Shown piece after piece: positions 1 to 15,500 of a stretch of DNA of 64,000 nucleotides. This stretch comes from Tyto alba (lineage: Eukaryota > Chordata > Aves > Strigiformes > Tytonidae). How positions within the stretch are numbered: the first letter of the stretch is position 1; every line of letters begins with the position of its first letter. Location of the stretch: contig NW_024881278.1 of assembly GCF_018691265.1 (NCBI RefSeq), positions 7,337,501 through 7,401,500 of the forward strand, written 5' to 3'. The position numbers were made by a program, and so were the translations under genes. The notes beneath the pieces are model-generated. The model had not been told where the DNA came from and searched no databases. It saw only the letters and a program-made list of their open reading frames with translations.

Positions 1-424
1 TTTATTTATGTGATGAAAAAGGAATATTCCTCTATGTCAGATGCTTTATTCGGTTGGCCAAGGATGCTGCTCTCACTGAAGAACACCAGATTCTTTCGAG
101 ATCTATATTTATCCTCATGTTTAAGGATTTCACGGCATTTCATGACCCAATCCATTCTGAACACTGATAATTTTGTGGACTTAAAAGTCAAAATCTGAGT
201 AGTTTAAGAATAGCCAAATGGTACTGTTAAGTATCTGTGACTATTTGCTTTGGGTATAGAGGTGTATGTAGGGCTTCTAACTTCTTTTATGGCAAAATTT
301 TTTCATTATTCTTGCTTCATTTCAGTCTTTGATTAATTAAAGCAGTGAATTGTATTAGTTTCTGACAGAAGTGGCTCTCTGAATGCAATTCTATACTTCT
401 TTTCTCTCTCTCTTTATTTCTTAG
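1..424 (+). other. CCDC88A: CCDC88A intron, 3' part
   Basis: No supportable coding exon was seen. The stretch ends in a pyrimidine-rich tract (tctctctctttatttcttag) that forms the acceptor of the first exon in the window. The exon encoding the end of the HOOK domain must lie to the left of position 1. Confidence 0.7.
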
Positions 425-594
425 ACTATCATAGAACTCTCAGAAGAACGGGACTGTCTTCGTTTTCTACCTCACGCATCAGCAGCACAATCACCTTGTG
501 GATCTCCTGGCATGAAGCGCACTGAGAGCAGACAGCACCTGTCAGTAGAGCTGGCGGATGCCAAAGCCAAGATAAGAAGACTTCGGCAAGAGCT
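425..594 (+). CDS. CCDC88A: CCDC88A coding exon a: start of coiled coil
   Basis: Acceptor ttag at 421-424 and donor GTGAGT at 595. It opens in phase 0 and leaves two bases. It encodes the segment just after the HOOK domain, beginning [10 protein letters not shown] and ending KIRRLRQEL, with a Ser/Pro patch and [10 protein letters not shown] matching human Girdin. Confidence 0.95.
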
Positions 595-3500
595 GTGAGT
601 ACATGTAGATTGCAGAAGTGTGTCGAGAGTTGTAGGGTTTTAAAATGTTGTTGATTGTGTACAGTAGTAGTACTCGCTAGACAAATTAGTCATTCTTTCA
701 AATGTTAAATTACAGTTTTAAATGCTTTTTTTATTGTACCCAGAGAAGCATATTTTTATATTGTAAGCATATTTGTGGACCAGTGTGACAAATACAACTT
801 TTCATCGGTGTTTGTCTTAATTTGTGTTATGAATTATATTGATGTTTTAACCATAAACATACTGAAATCAGTGAACTGCTGCTGTGGTAATTTTGTATCT
901 CCTGTACTCTGAACTTTCTGAAAAACTAACTGTGTTTGAGCAATCTCTGAGAATGTTGCAATACAGTCATGGGCTCTTGGATCTATATAAGTTGTCTTTT
1001 AGAAATACAGCTAATCCAATGTAGTATTGCCTGTTTTTTACATATTGCTGTTTCAAAGGCAAGTTCTTTGTGTTTTCTCTGTTGTTCATTATTACTAATG
1101 AATACTCAACTATAGTTTCAATATATCTGTATTCATATATGTTTCTAAGTTTTGCAGTGGAAAAGAAAATTATGCACACCAAACTCCACTAAATCTCTTG
1201 ACCCGTTGCTAACCTGGATGCAGTGAAAGAGACATTGAGTTTGCTGGCAGGGGGTGGTTGTATATGTCTAAGGAATAATGTAATTTGTAAGATTAGTACC
1301 TTCTATGGCTTGGGTCAGTTACAGTTTCTTACAGTTTCCAACTTGCTACATTCATCCAGTTAAAGGAGTGCTCTCTTTTCCCCCTGGTGCTGACCTCTTA
1401 GCTCAGGGGTATGTTCCCCTCCTTCACCTCATCCAAGTACTGTGAAAATTCAGTCCCATTGTAACAAAGATCTTTGTTCTTTTGTTTTTCATATTCTAAT
1501 GAAAAACTTTTTTATCCTTTCTGTTTTATGAAGAAAACTGATTCAGTATCAGTGGGTACTCAGTCTGTCTACATAGTCAAGGAGCACATCTGAGCAGTAG
1601 TGAAGATTTATTTAAAGAGAACAGTAATAGTGCACTGCAGAATCTGTTTCTCCCTATAGCAATGTGTAATGTTTTTGCAGAGTGAAGCATGTGCAGTCTG
1701 AATTTAAAATACAAATGTTAAATCTGAAGAGATTAAATCGGTATAGTAACTTGACTATAGGTTAGAAACAACATAAAGATTTTTTTTTTTTTTTTTTTTT
1801 AATCCAGCATATTTTGTGGAGAGAGGAGACAGGTAAAATTAAATTAGAAGTTGAAGGTAGCATAAGTCATGGTTATCAGCTCGCTGGTCTGCTCTTAACA
1901 GGGTTTGTTGATCAGATCTAGCTAGCTGGATTAAGTATCTGGTTGATTTACTCTGAGGATTCCCTTCCCCCACTACATCTTGGTCTTCATGAAGAGTGGA
2001 GGACAAAAAGATACGGCTCTCTTTTTCTGGTGTCTGTATTATTATGTGTCTACTGAAATGAGCCCGCCCAGGATATTCTATAAACAGCTGCACCAAGAAA
2101 ATTAGTGAAAAAATTGCTGTTATTAGTTTGATTGACAGTTAATAGATAGCCTAAACAGTGAAAACTGGTATGTTCTGTATAATTTAGTACAATCCCCTCT
2201 AGTCTGTAGCTGAAGCATGCAATTAGGGCAACAGTGATGGCTCGGAACATTTCACATTTTGCACTCTATTTGAATTCAATTTGTAAATAAATTTCCTTTA
2301 CATGTAGCAGCATATTTAAAATACTCGACTTTGATAAATTAACTTCTTTCTGTAGCATTTGGTATTAAATATCGCATGTATTTGATAAATTTAAAATTAG
2401 ATTAATTCCAGAGTTGAAAATATTCTGCTTAAAATTTATTTATAATCTGTTTTTGGCAATGAACCTTCATAGCTGGTTTAATATGCACTGCAGCTAATAT
2501 AATTTCATACAAAAGGTCTGTAAAGATTGTTTTTCAGTTGGATGCAAAACAGTGATTTGAGGCTTTTAACAAGAAACCCCAAAACTGGAAATTGCACACC
2601 TAATTTTCTATATTAAGTTCTGTGTGTTTCTATGTAGAACAATGATACAGGAATATGAATGTTAATAGAAAAGTTACAGTAACCTAACATCATACAGAAT
2701 CCATTTGTATTTCTGTATGGTTTCTGAACCCCTGTGTAGGGGGAAGGCTTTGATACCTGCCATGGACAGTGATGTTGCAGTGAGGTGTAAGTAGATGAAC
2801 CTTGGTTTACCTGTAGGCTGTTACAACCTTTTTGAAATAACATGTGGTTGCAGAAAGGTCATTCATTGTGAGATTGGCTCATTTTTAAAAACAACTGTTC
2901 TAGATTTGTTTAAAACAAATATATTTTTGTTAGTATGATTACTTTTAGATTGTGTTATACATTTCAGTCCATTAAAGTATCATGTTTCCCCCTTTTCTAC
3001 TTTTGTATTGTTTCATACTTTTATTCCAAAATATGAAATAATATAGTAACATGTCTGAATATGCAATATATCTCTTCAGGGTATATAATACTGCATATGG
3101 CAGGTGTTTTTCAGCAGTGCACACTTTGTTCTGAGGTGCGATTGAATTTTGAATGTTAGGTATTCTGTGTCTTTGAGAGAATTAAATATGTCCATTGCAC
3201 GAGCTCATTGTTTAAAGAGCTCATTGTTTAATGAACTCACTTTTTGAGCATTGAGAAATAAGTGTTAGCTGGAAGATAAGTATGAGAACTGTAAGAATTG
3301 TAGTATTCTGTGTCACATTGGTTTTATTACAAATTTCTGAGTAGACTAAAACACTGTGTTGTTTCCATAAAATTAAAATTCATTACGCATTTCATAAAAT
3401 TATTAAGTGGTATCTTCTTTTAATGAGTAAAGGCACCTGGAAACCTTAATACTTCTCTGTAAGAAAACTAAAAATTACAGAAGTATAAAAATGCTTTTAA

Positions 3501-6500
3501 AATTGTCTTTACCTGATCTGTGACAGGGTGCATCAGTAGTCATTGTCTGGTTTTCCTGGAAACTATTTGGACCTTTTGAATGGGTATTTTGAAAATATTC
3601 TGAGTTTACTTTTGGATGTGATTCTCCTGATACACATTCATGTTTATTGTCTGGGCTTTTTTACCAAAAAAAATTCCTTACCCCTTATTACAAAAAAATC
3701 CCTTATTTACACCCTAATGTGTTCTGCCCCACAGAAGTAGGAAATCTTAGTGAACAACAATTTAAAAGACTACAAAAAATCTGACTAAACTTAAAAGATT
3801 AAGTACAGACTAAAACCTAAACAATATCTAAACCATGAATGCATACGTAAGTTTTACACTCTGATGTCCATGAAATTCTGGATTAAAAGAGGGAAGTTTC
3901 ATGAATCTTATTACTTTTATTCTCAAACAAGATAATATTTACCAAGTTTTGCAGTCATGTTTAACTGTTCTGTGTTTTCTCTTTTAAGCGAGGAAAAGAC
4001 TGAGCAGTTACTTGACTGTAAACAAGAACTTGAACAGATGGAAGCTGAACTAAAGAGACTTCAGCAAGAGGTATGGGGTTTGTAAATCTATTGTATAAAA
4101 AAAGTTGCCACCACCAGAATGATCTCCACCCCCCCACACAACCCACCACTTTTTTTTTTTGTATTGGGAAATAAGTTTTCATCCATTTTTTTTTTTATTT
4201 TGCACTCTGAACACCATATTGTATAATTTATTGCTTTATTGGGTTCAGTATGCTGGAAGAATATTCTGAGTTAGGTTAGTGTTTCTTTAATTGTTTTTGT
4301 TTTCCCTTATAAGCAGTTATCACCAGTGTATCTTGTGAGGGTACATGTGCTGAATATTTGTCAAAAAAAATGCACCCAAATTTTGTCTGCTTTTCTTTAT
4401 ACGTTGAGTCTGTGTGTTGATAATGAGGGAAAATATCTGATTAATTTATTATTAGGATGTGAATGTATAAAATTATTGGGAGTCATTTGAGAATATTACC
4501 TGTAAAATAAATGTGCTGTTCTGAAATCTACACATGTGTACATACGTCTCCTTGAAAAAGGCCAGTGAAGTTTTCTTGGAAATACATCATCTGCACTGGG
4601 CCTCTAAAATACTTATTTTTTTTGCTTTACCTTTCTCTGAATTAATTTACATCCCTCTGCATTACCCCACTTTATATAATGAAGCAGCTATGTTATCTTT
4701 CAGTGTGTGTTGTCCAGTATTCTTGTCTTTAATTTCTGTACTTTCATTTTTTCTAGAATATGAATTTACTTTCAGATGCCCGTTCTGCCAGGGTGTATAG
4801 AGATGAATTAGATGCTCTTCGTGAGAAGGCAATTCGAGTCGACAAGCTTGAAAGTGAAGTCAGCCGGTATAAAGAAAGGCTGCATGATATTGAATTCTAC
4901 AAAGCTAGAGTGGAGGTATATTAAGGAAAAAAAGTACTGAATAACCATCAATTTTGTTTGCTGTGGCTTTTTTAAAAGTTATTTTGATGACTTAAACAGT
5001 GGGATGTGAAAACAGTGTTAAGCGTTGTGCTCTGGGATAGTCAGTCTTTTGTGATAAATTACAGTTTTTAGATAAAAGTCCCTGTGTCTAATGGCATGCA
5101 GTATCATTTGAAGTCAGCCATATTCACCATAGCTCTAAGCTAGCAAGATCTGTAGGAGCCTCTGTTTAGGGTATATACTATGTAATGAGAAACCCAAGGA
5201 GGAATTCATTAGAAATGTTCTATAATTTCTTTCTCCTCTTGTGGTTCTCCTAAGAGAAGGTAATTTTCCAGGTAAACTGTTGAGGATATAGTGGCTGTAC
5301 ACATAAATGAGTATAGGATAGTGGCATTCCATGGATAGAATATACTAAAAACATATGCACTGACACCAGGCAAGAGAGTCTTACAGTTCTTTCATGAATT
5401 AGTAGTGTAGCAAACAAATCATCACATGCAGGATTTGATTAGGCCATCATTCTGTCTGTAAATGGCAAATTTGTTGGGCAGATGCCAAGGTGGTAGAGTT
5501 TGTGAAAGAAACAATTACTTGTAGGAGTCAAAACTAATGAAAGTTTAAAGAAATTTTGAATGTGGTCATTAAAAAAAGAGGATTCCTGGAAAAGCAGGAA
5601 GAACTCGAAATGGACGCTGGTTGGAAAAAATATTATGTTGCCTAGATGTAGTTGTTGAGATGCTGGTATGAAGCCATTTCTTTATGATAAAAATAACCAA
5701 AAAGCAAAAGAAGATACTAGGTTAAACTATGACACATGATATTTTTATGTAACTTCTTCATTTACTGTGGCCTCTTGGATTTCCAGGCCTGGATGCTGTC
5801 TCGGGAACTCATTCAGTCCTTCTGCTTTAAGCATGGTATTTTTTATGTACTCATACCACTCCAGATGAATGCTTGACAGTAATTGGTGCTTTAAGACCTG
5901 AGTGAAGTGTCCACAGCTTTTTTCTTCTCTGAAGACTGACACGTCATGTGGCCTCTCTTCTAGCTCTTTGTGCTCTGCAGCCCCACAGTGTTCTGCCTTA
6001 CAAAGTTGTTTTGTTTTGTTTTGTTTTTTTTTCCTGTTCTTTGAGTTCTGTCTAAATTCTTATTTTTATTAAAACTGAGTTCCTAAAACTAGATGTCATA
6101 CTCTACTTCTGGCTTTAGCAGTTCTGAATACAGTGGGAAGATGACCTTTCTGTACACCTTCTACTATAGTAACTCCTAAGCAACCTCTCAACATTGTGAT
6201 CTGTGGTAACCTCCAGATTTTCTTCCCACTGAACTGCTGCCTAGACATGAAAGAATATCCCCAATATTATAGTTCCCAGAGCTGAAAAATGTCATGATAC
6301 TGATGACCAATGATGAAGCATCCTGGGGAAGGAGACTTTTTTCTCTGAATGTTTAAAAGTTAAAACCTCTTAATGAATATATACTTCATACGTCACAGCA
6401 TAAAATAGCTACTACTGATAAAAGCTACTGTTCATGAGAGGGGAAAAACTGCAAGGCAAAACCCAAAATTTTAATGTTCAGTTGTAGATCCTTCATCCAA

Positions 6501-9500
6501 AATTTCTAATAATAGCTCTAGGCAGAAATAAAGCATATCAACTGACATGAGAGTTACTAGCTTTTTAATGGAAAATGAGATGGATAGTTTTTCCAAGTGA
6601 ACTGCAGTATAAAGAAGTTAACAACAACCTGCAGTGAGAATTAGGGTGCATGTTGCAGATTAAAACACTGTTAAAAGGGCTTTAGATACTTCTGAAATTT
6701 TGAACAAAGTCATGGTTCCCAAGACTTTTTTGTTTTTTTTGTTTAAGATTATTTGTTCTTATCCTTGCTTGTGGAAATTAATTTTATCATCTTACTGTGT
6801 AATGTGAAATAATCTGGTGAAATGGGAAGAGACTTTCTCAAGATACGCTGAAGACAGACCTTAATAACTGTCATTGAAACATCCATTCTTGGGGAGGCTC
6901 CAAAGCTGCCTTTGCATGCCACTTAAAGGCTGGTAACTACATTCCAATGCTGGATCTTTTCTCAGTGTTTGACATATTTTAAACAAGATACTGCTATTCA
7001 GCTTGAGCTCAGTGATAGAGGTCCAGTGCTGTGATTTATGTTCTCAGATTTCCTCAGAGTTGTTGGCTGTTACCTGTGTATCATGTAATAGGTTAGCATA
7101 CATTGGTCTGTTGGAAAATCAGGTACTGTGAGTGGTGAGGGTTGTCATCAGCCTGCCTGTGTATGAGCAAACTTTTGTATGTGAGCTATTTGAAAACCAT
7201 CTTGCATGAATGACTTTATAAACTCTGTATATCTACTATAATTGTAAAAGGGACTGAAAGCATATCGTTTAAAAAAATTGGTAAATTAAAAGATGTGTAC
7301 AGCATTTGAAAGCAGTGGAAATTTAATTTTCATAAAATATTTAATAAAAAACCTAATATTTGTTTACATGTTCCATAGCTTGTAAACTATCTGCTTTTGC
7401 AAGCATGCTTGAATGGAAACAGATGTTAATTAGTTGGCTTTGCTTCATAATAATAATAATATGTTAATATTTGTGTAGGGAGGAGTATGAAGGATAAATA
7501 TTTATGTAATATTCACTGATCTTTTTTCAGATTTTGCAGCTGACTGCATATTGAACTTCGAAAAGTTTTGTTTTTATACCATGAGTAACATTGCCAATTA
7601 TATGTTTTTACATATTATTTTCATCAGATGCCATTAAAAAAAATTCTGTATGTACATAAATTAAAGCTTTTTAGGACCTTTGAATATGGCAGGTTACATT
7701 TTAAGAATGTGGTTGCATTTTCAGTATCATGTTCTGACTGGGTTTAAGTAAATATTGCCCAGTGGCCTGCAAACCTAATTATGGCCTGTGGAAAATTATT
7801 CTCTTAAGTTTTGTTCTCCATTTGCTGCAACACAAAGATTAGGGAGTTAACTCTAATACTAAGATAAATTATGGACTGAAAGGAACACCTACATCCATCC
7901 CCAGTCTTTGACGTTGGCCACGAGTAGATGCTTAGGGGAGAGTAAAAGAACAGGGCAAGCACTTGGTGATACTTTTTTGTTGTGTTCTCCCAGACTCCAG
8001 CAGTCTCAGCTCAGGAAAATCATATTCAGAAGTGGTACTTTTGAGCTTTTTGGTCTGCTCTTGCATGAATTAGATAACTTCTCAACATATGTAGGCCTTT
8101 TCATCTACACAATCATGTAACAATAAGATCCACAGTTCAATTACATGTTGTGTGAAGAACTTCTTTTTGTTTGTTTTGAGCTCGACACCTGTAATTTTTA
8201 TTTGAAGTCAGCCTTTTGCTTATCTGTAGTCCATATACATGCAATACATCTTTCCAGATCACATGGCTTGATTGTGATTATGAACACCTTATGTGTTCTT
8301 AATGGTTTAGGGACTATTTATCTTTAAGTTATGTAAAATTTTTTTCTGATAAATTTTAGTAAGTTGTAGTTACGTGAAATTGCTGTAAATTTGTTTTTTA
8401 TAAAAAGTCTGTTACAGCTTCCAAATTTATGTTTTAGCATTAGAGCAGTGTTTCTAAGACTAGGTATGATGTGTATCAAAGTTTATATTAATAAGGAAAT
8501 AGGGGTTTTGTGAGGTTTTTATTTGTTGCTTAATTCTTGCAGGAGTTAAAGGAAGACAATCAAGTGTTACTAGAAACAAAGACAATGTTGGAAGATCAAT
8601 TAGAGGGGACCCGAGCCCGTTCTGATAAATTACATGAGTTAGAAAAAGAGAATCTACAATTAAAAGCTAAATTACATGATATGGAGATGGTAAGTGTAAA
8701 TGGAGGATGACAGAGACAACTGAAATGCATTGAATTTAATTTCCATCTTTAATAGAACTTCCAGTGAAAATGGTGTGGGAGAGAAGGAAGGTATGTCTTG
8801 ATTTACTAACACCTTTCACGTACGGCTTCCTATAGTAGCTCTTGTTCTGCCTAAGGAGGAGGAATCGCAAAGGCAGTACTCTTCTTAAAGGCAGTACAGT
8901 GTTTAATTTGATAGCTAAAATATGATAATAAGAAATAGAGACCTATTCTAAGAACTATAGGATCGAGGTTTTTTTATATGAAGATAGTCTCTTAAATACT
9001 TAGATGAAAGAGGTTATTCATATTTCAAACTCTGGCAATACAGTGATATAATTATCAGAAGGTGATTCCCAAAATAATTTCTGCTTTTAACTGATTCTCC
9101 TCCAAAAAGTAAATACTCTAAAACATAAAGTCATAATTTGTCTGGGTGGGTTTTTTTTTCCATAAAGGGTGACAGATTATTACCTTTTATTTACTTTCAT
9201 TTCCTGTAACACGTTGAGAGTTGCAGCTGCAACTTACTCCTGTTAAAGTAGCTTATGTGGGGAGAGGAGTTTATGAAGAGCCAGGTGAGATGCTTTCATC
9301 ATGGTCCCAGTCCTGTTAAGCTTTTTGCATTAAAGTAGTCTTAGAGAAGGTAAAATTTTGCTTCTATGTTAGTTTGGTTTTTTTGTGTGCTATTAAGCTG
9401 TGCTTATCATGTCTACTTTTCTGATATTTGGGGAGAAGTGAGCTTTGAAAAAGAGTAAGTAGTCATTGGTGTAGGCGATGAGAAAAAGTTCTTCACTGCA

Positions 9501-12500
9501 TATTTTTTCTTTACTGGTTGTTACAGTTCTCTTCAAGCTCTCCATACTTTTGTCAGTTCCTCCCTGTCTCACTGTGTACTAGCAAATCAGAAAATGCACT
9601 TTGCATTTCTCTGTGGCATATGAGATACTAAAATATTTTGTTCATGTTGAGACATAGTTTTTTTAAAGCTACATGTGAAATTTTTAAGGAGCGTGATATG
9701 GACAGAAAGAAGATTGAAGAACTCATGGAGGAAAATATGACTCTAGAAATGGCTCAGAAACAAAGTATGGATGAATCATTGCATCTTGGCTGGGAACTTG
9801 AACAGATTAATAGGACTACTGAACTTTCTGAAGGTAAACACAGTAATACTTGCAAACTGATAAAATAGAAAACTTGAAAGCTCAGAGACTGGACAGCATT
9901 ATGATATTACAGGTCCTGAGATCTAATGTATAGAGCTTTTGTCCTCTGGAGAGGTGTGACAGTTTGGGGGTTGCTTTTTTGTTTGTTTGCTTTTGTTGTG
10001 GTTTCTTAGTTTTTTTCACTCAATCCCATGTATCCTTGGAGATACAGGCTACATGAAAAGTCTCTGTTCTTGTGATTCTTGTTCAGTTTTAACCCATTAA
10101 TACCTTGGGGTTACATTATGTTGCCATTTGAACTTACATACTCTGTAGCACAGATCATGAGTCTTTGTGCTTTACTGTTCTCTAAAATGCAAACTCAACT
10201 CCAGGAAATAAGTATTTTTTTTTTAATGGTGATTTTCTCTTACAGTGCCACAGAAATCACTTGGTCATGAGGTAAATGAACTGACATCAAGCAGGTTACT
10301 GAAGTTGGAAATGGAAAACCAAAGTTTGCTGAAGACAGTGGAAGAACTACAAAGTGCAGTGGGTTCTGTAGAAGGCAGTACTTCAAGGATTCTGAAAATG
10401 GAAAAAGAAAACCAAAGACTTAACAAGAAGGTAATCACCCATATATGTTTGAAGGGTGTATGAGTTGCCTAATATTGCTTGCCATTTTTTTTCCTAAAGG
10501 GTAATTTTATGGATTGCTGTTGTTTTGGGTAAAGTGTTACTAAGGTCTGAATGGTGTTCTGGTGTTTGTTAGCTTATGGTAAAAAAAGAAAACAACCTCA
10601 GAGAGGTTTTTCTCCTCTTTAATAATGCTTTTTTATTAAAGATGCAAAAATGTGACCATTTTATTCAGAAAGCTCTTTTATCAGCAAGGGGGAAAAAATC
10701 AGTGTGTTAATGTTGGGGACATAATAAGTAATCAAAATACTTTATGAAACTTGAGAATATGATTTTAATTTTTGTAATTATTAACCAGTGGACAGTATGT
10801 GCACATAGACACATGAGACGGTCTTCACCTAAGCAGAAAACTTGTTCATGTGTCCTCATTCATAACTGAGAGAAGATGGGCCAAGGAATTGATGAGGAAG
10901 TGAATGGGCGGAGTTTGTCAGATATAGCTGTGCTGATCTACAATATTCTGCTCTACAAATTATGTATATCAAGTAATCTAGTCAGTGGTATTTATAGAGA
11001 ATAAAAATCGGAAAAAAACAGGGACTAATTACAGTGGAGTGAAATGACTGAAAGTTTCTGAAATAGCTTTTACTTCAGCAGATGTTTCAGATGTTAGACG
11101 ATTCTTAGAGAAGAGTGGGTAAGAGATAATTACAAAAAAAAATGGAAACAAATTTCTAGTGTATCCCATAGTTCCATGCCTTCTCTAATTTCTTAAAAGT
11201 ACGGTATTTTTTGCAGCAGCCCATGTGCTGCTTTGAGTTTCTGTACAGTACCAGAAAGACAGGTAGGAGAGCACAAAAGAAAGGAATAAGTATAAGAAGC
11301 AAGCAGTAGTGGGTCCTTGTGGTTGTCTGATGTTCTTACCACTCTGGATGTCTGGCGACATGTCCTTTTTCTCACTTGCCCCTAAAAACAATGTTCTAAA
11401 CAGTGATCACTTCAGTAAAAAGCATGAAGTTGAACAAAATGTTACGAATCCTCTATACCCAGACCACTTCTATCTGGACACACTTTCTCTTAAAACAAAC
11501 TGCTAATATATAGTCTTACAAATATGAGATACAGTGACCACAGGCACTCCACTCCCAGTGCCCAGGTGGCAGTTGGGCAAGGGATGGATAAATTTGGTTC
11601 CTAGATGGTGTCTGACTGCATCCCTGGTGGAGTAACAGAGCCAGTTACTTCTCTGCAAAAACCAATGAACGTGTCAGTATTCCTGTAAAGCAGGTGTTGG
11701 TCTGCTAAGCAAGGGACCAGAAAAATCTGAATTTGAGAGGGAGAGGGAAGCAAAAAACAGGTCAAACATTAGTGTTCTCATACAAAGAAAAAGATTTCAT
11801 TCAGGTTCTGGCCTAATTGATGCCATTCCTTTTGCATATTTCAGATGAACAAAATGCTTAATGGAGGAACATATTCCATTCTACTGCCTTTTTATGATTT
11901 TTATTTCTCAGTATTTAGCAGCAAATTAATGTATAATTCAAATAACTTGGACCCCAGGCAGGGGCAATACTTTAAGAAACAAGTTATGTCTGGACTCTTC
12001 TAGGATTGGGTAATGTAGATGATGGACTTGACAGAATAGAGGCCTACCAGCAGATGATTGTTTAAAAATACAATGTGTATGTTGCTTCTTAGTAAGTAAT
12101 TATAACTTACATGTGACAGAAAAATCACACTTGGTTATTTGCACTTGTACACAGTTCTGCTGTCTGGTGACGTTGCAAGTTGGAACCATTTAACAAAATA
12201 AACCTGTATACTTAATTCTCAAGGAATCATCATAAGTATCTCTTGAAAAAGTCTTGAAAGAACAAACAACATCCAACCCTTATAAATTAAAGGGAGTTGG
12301 AGAAGCAGTATAAATCTCACTAAAATGGAATTTTGAGATAAAAAAACATGCTTGGGGAAATATCCAGAGCATAATAAAATCTGACCATTTTTTTTTTTTA
12401 TGCAAAAGTACTTTATAGATAGAGTTTTCTGAGCCAGAGAGAAAAGTCTGGCAGAAGTAAATTTATTCCTAGAAGAGATTAATTGTTGCAGATGAAGAGT

Positions 12501-15500
12501 AGAAAACTCCAGTTTATTTTTTCCTTTAACCTTCTTTATTCATTTCTATAAAGGTACCTTCAACTCAGCTAAGACTAAAGCTATTGTCATTTTTTAAAAT
12601 ACATTTTAAAAAATTCTGTTTCTTTTTCCCTAGCTTGAAGAGCTAGAGAATGAAATCAGCCAAGAAAAACAAAGTCTTCAGAACAGTCAAAATTTGAGTA
12701 AAGATTTGATGAAAGAAAAAGCACAGCTTGAAAAGACACTTGAAGCACTTCGAGAAAACTCAGAACGACAAGTGAGTAGCAGAACCTTGAGTCTTAATGC
12801 TGCATTCTACTGTACTGTTCTCCTTCTGTAATTTTTTACAGGCATAAAGGGATTGTAAATGTAGCAGATTTGCCAAAAGGACATATCTGCAGCAGAACAG
12901 CTTGTCTGAGACCTGCAGCCAGTGAGAGACATGACTCATTTTTAGCTGAGGTTTTACTGTTAGTTTTAGAACTTTTTAGTGTTTTGTAACGCTCCCGTGG
13001 CTTTCGTGGGCTATGCATTTGCTATAGTTGCTTAGAGGGTGTAACTCTGCCAAAGTAGAAAATTGGGAACTTTGGAGTTAAGCCAGACACCTCTCAATGG
13101 AAGAAAACAGGTTCCAGACAGCGCGTCAGTGTTTTGATGTAGTATCGGAGTATTAATGAGAATTACAGCAACCTGTCCCTCAAAGGGACCTGACAGCCAC
13201 CAGCGTAGCAGAGCTGGTCTGTTGCTCCGCTGCTGACTGTTTCTCCTGTGCTGCTCAGTCTTGTTTATCTGTGGTAGGAACCATCATACCCAGCTTCATA
13301 ATATTCCCCTTTACTAGAATGTTTTCTAGCGGTGACTTGTAGGTGGATAGCAGAATTTATTTTTGGCTGTCAGAAACTGGCATCTGAGTCTTTGTAAAAG
13401 GCTTGAGTTGTATTTAGGAGGGTCCTGAATGTCACCGATGCATCTGTATCGAATGGGTGCTGGCACCTGCTAAAGGACTTTGCAGAACAATTCAGAGGAC
13501 TTGTGGAAGGCAGCCACAAAGAAACAAGAGCTGTGGAAACTTCTGGAAATCTCATATTTAGTAATCAAGTCCTTCAGAATTAGAACTGTAGTTATTTTTT
13601 ATAAATTCCACTGATACTTCCTGATGAGGTTGACATTTTCTAGTTTAATTTAAAAGTACAGTATTTTGGAATACAGAATATTGTATTTCAAAAATCGTGA
13701 AAATCTTGAGGCCCAATGTAATCAGTGAATGAAATTCCAGACTTAGAAAGAAAGAAAGAAAGAAAAAAAAAAAGGCAGCTGCTTGGCATTGAAGCTTTAC
13801 TTTAAGTTAAAGAGAACAGTGACGATAATTTTAAAGAAAATAAGCCAGTTTGTCTTGTTTAGAAGTATTCATTGTTACAATAATTAATTTCTACGTTGTA
13901 TTATAAGTTTACTCTAGGGGAAAAGTAATAAAACTTTCTGGAATAAGTCATAAATCCCAATTCAACCATCCTGTATTGTTTAAACATGTTGGATTAGGAC
14001 TAACATTTCAGTGGGACTATTTCTGCTTAAAAATAATATACTTAGGAGCTGTGATGAGTTAGCAGCATCTTCCATGTCTTTTACAAATCCTGTGCTGAAA
14101 CTTACTGGAGTTGACCATACAAGGATAATTTGACTTCATCAAAAATTATGGAGGCACTGATCATGATTTTTCGTGAAATTTGGAGTATAGGAGCAGAATT
14201 CATGGAAAGTAATTATGCATGTTCAGTAACGTACCAAGTTACATAAAGAAGCGTTAAAGTTGTGGTTTTAGACACCTGTTAATTAGTTTCTCATTAATCA
14301 TTTCAGAACAGCTTGACATTGCTGGGAACAGAGCCGTAGATCCTGTAATTAATAGTTACATTTAGACTTAAACAGTCTGTAATTTTCACAGTCTGTTTTT
14401 CATTGCAACTAACACTTGCTTTTTGCCAAAACAGTTTATTGTTAAAACAGCCGTTGTGCTGTGTTATTAGTGTATTCTTAAATATTGATGTAAACAGTTT
14501 CATGCATTTTGCTGTCTGTTACTACACACCCAAGTAATTTCAAATTACATGGAGTAACTGAAAAAGTCAAGAAATAGTAAAAATTAAGATGTAAATACTG
14601 CCTTTATCCTTGAAGTAGATCTGGGAGTATGTTACCTAAGAAGATAATTTGGTTCTAATATGATTTACTTCTTCTGGAAGCTATTTTGGAACAGAATGTC
14701 CAAGGGTTATTTTTAACTCAAAAATTAATGTACCTGATGTGTTTCTTCCCAAAATGTTACTGACTGTGATCAGGATGTCCTCATATCCCACAGATCACCT
14801 CTATTTTTATTAAGTAAAGACACTTTTGCAGCTCCCACACCTCCATCGCAAATTTGTTTTAGAATCTCACTGCAGTTTTGTTCTTTGTGGATACATAATC
14901 TCTGGAAATTATGGTGGGTTTTTTTTTTTTTTTAAAGTAAATATGGGTAATCAGAAATGAAAACGAAATGATGCTAAGGAATAGATACAGCTTTGTATTG
15001 GTTTGTGCTTTGTTAGTTCTATTTTTATGTTACCTTCTACCATCCAAGAGGAAGATGCTTGAAGATTCACTTTGACTTATTTTGTTGTCAAACTTCCACC
15101 TGTGTACAAACATAGTGTTTGTAATGGTTCAAGTAAATACCAGTAGAGTAAGATAATTTTTTTAAAAAAACTTAAAAGGAAAATATGAAGTAATCATCTT
15201 ACCCTAGTAGCTTTTACTTTATATATGAAAGTAATTACTTGTTGGCATGTTGTTCACGAGAGTTTACAATTTTTCCCCCCAAATCAGATTAAGCTATTAG
15301 AACAAGAAAATGAACATTTGAATCAAACTGTAGCTTCTCTAAGACAACGCTCACAAATCAGTGCTGAAGCGAGAATGAAAGAAATTGAAAAAGAAAATAA
15401 AATCCTCCATGAGTCCATTAAAGAGACCAGCAGTAAGTTAAACAAGATTGAATTTGAAAAAAAGCAAGTCAGGAAGGAACTGGAACACTATAAAGAGAAA

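Noticed and set aside
15225..15287. ATG at 15225 upstream of and in frame with the large coiled-coil exon
   Set aside because: It is intronic. A canonical acceptor at 15286-15287 and phase match to the preceding exon define the exon start.
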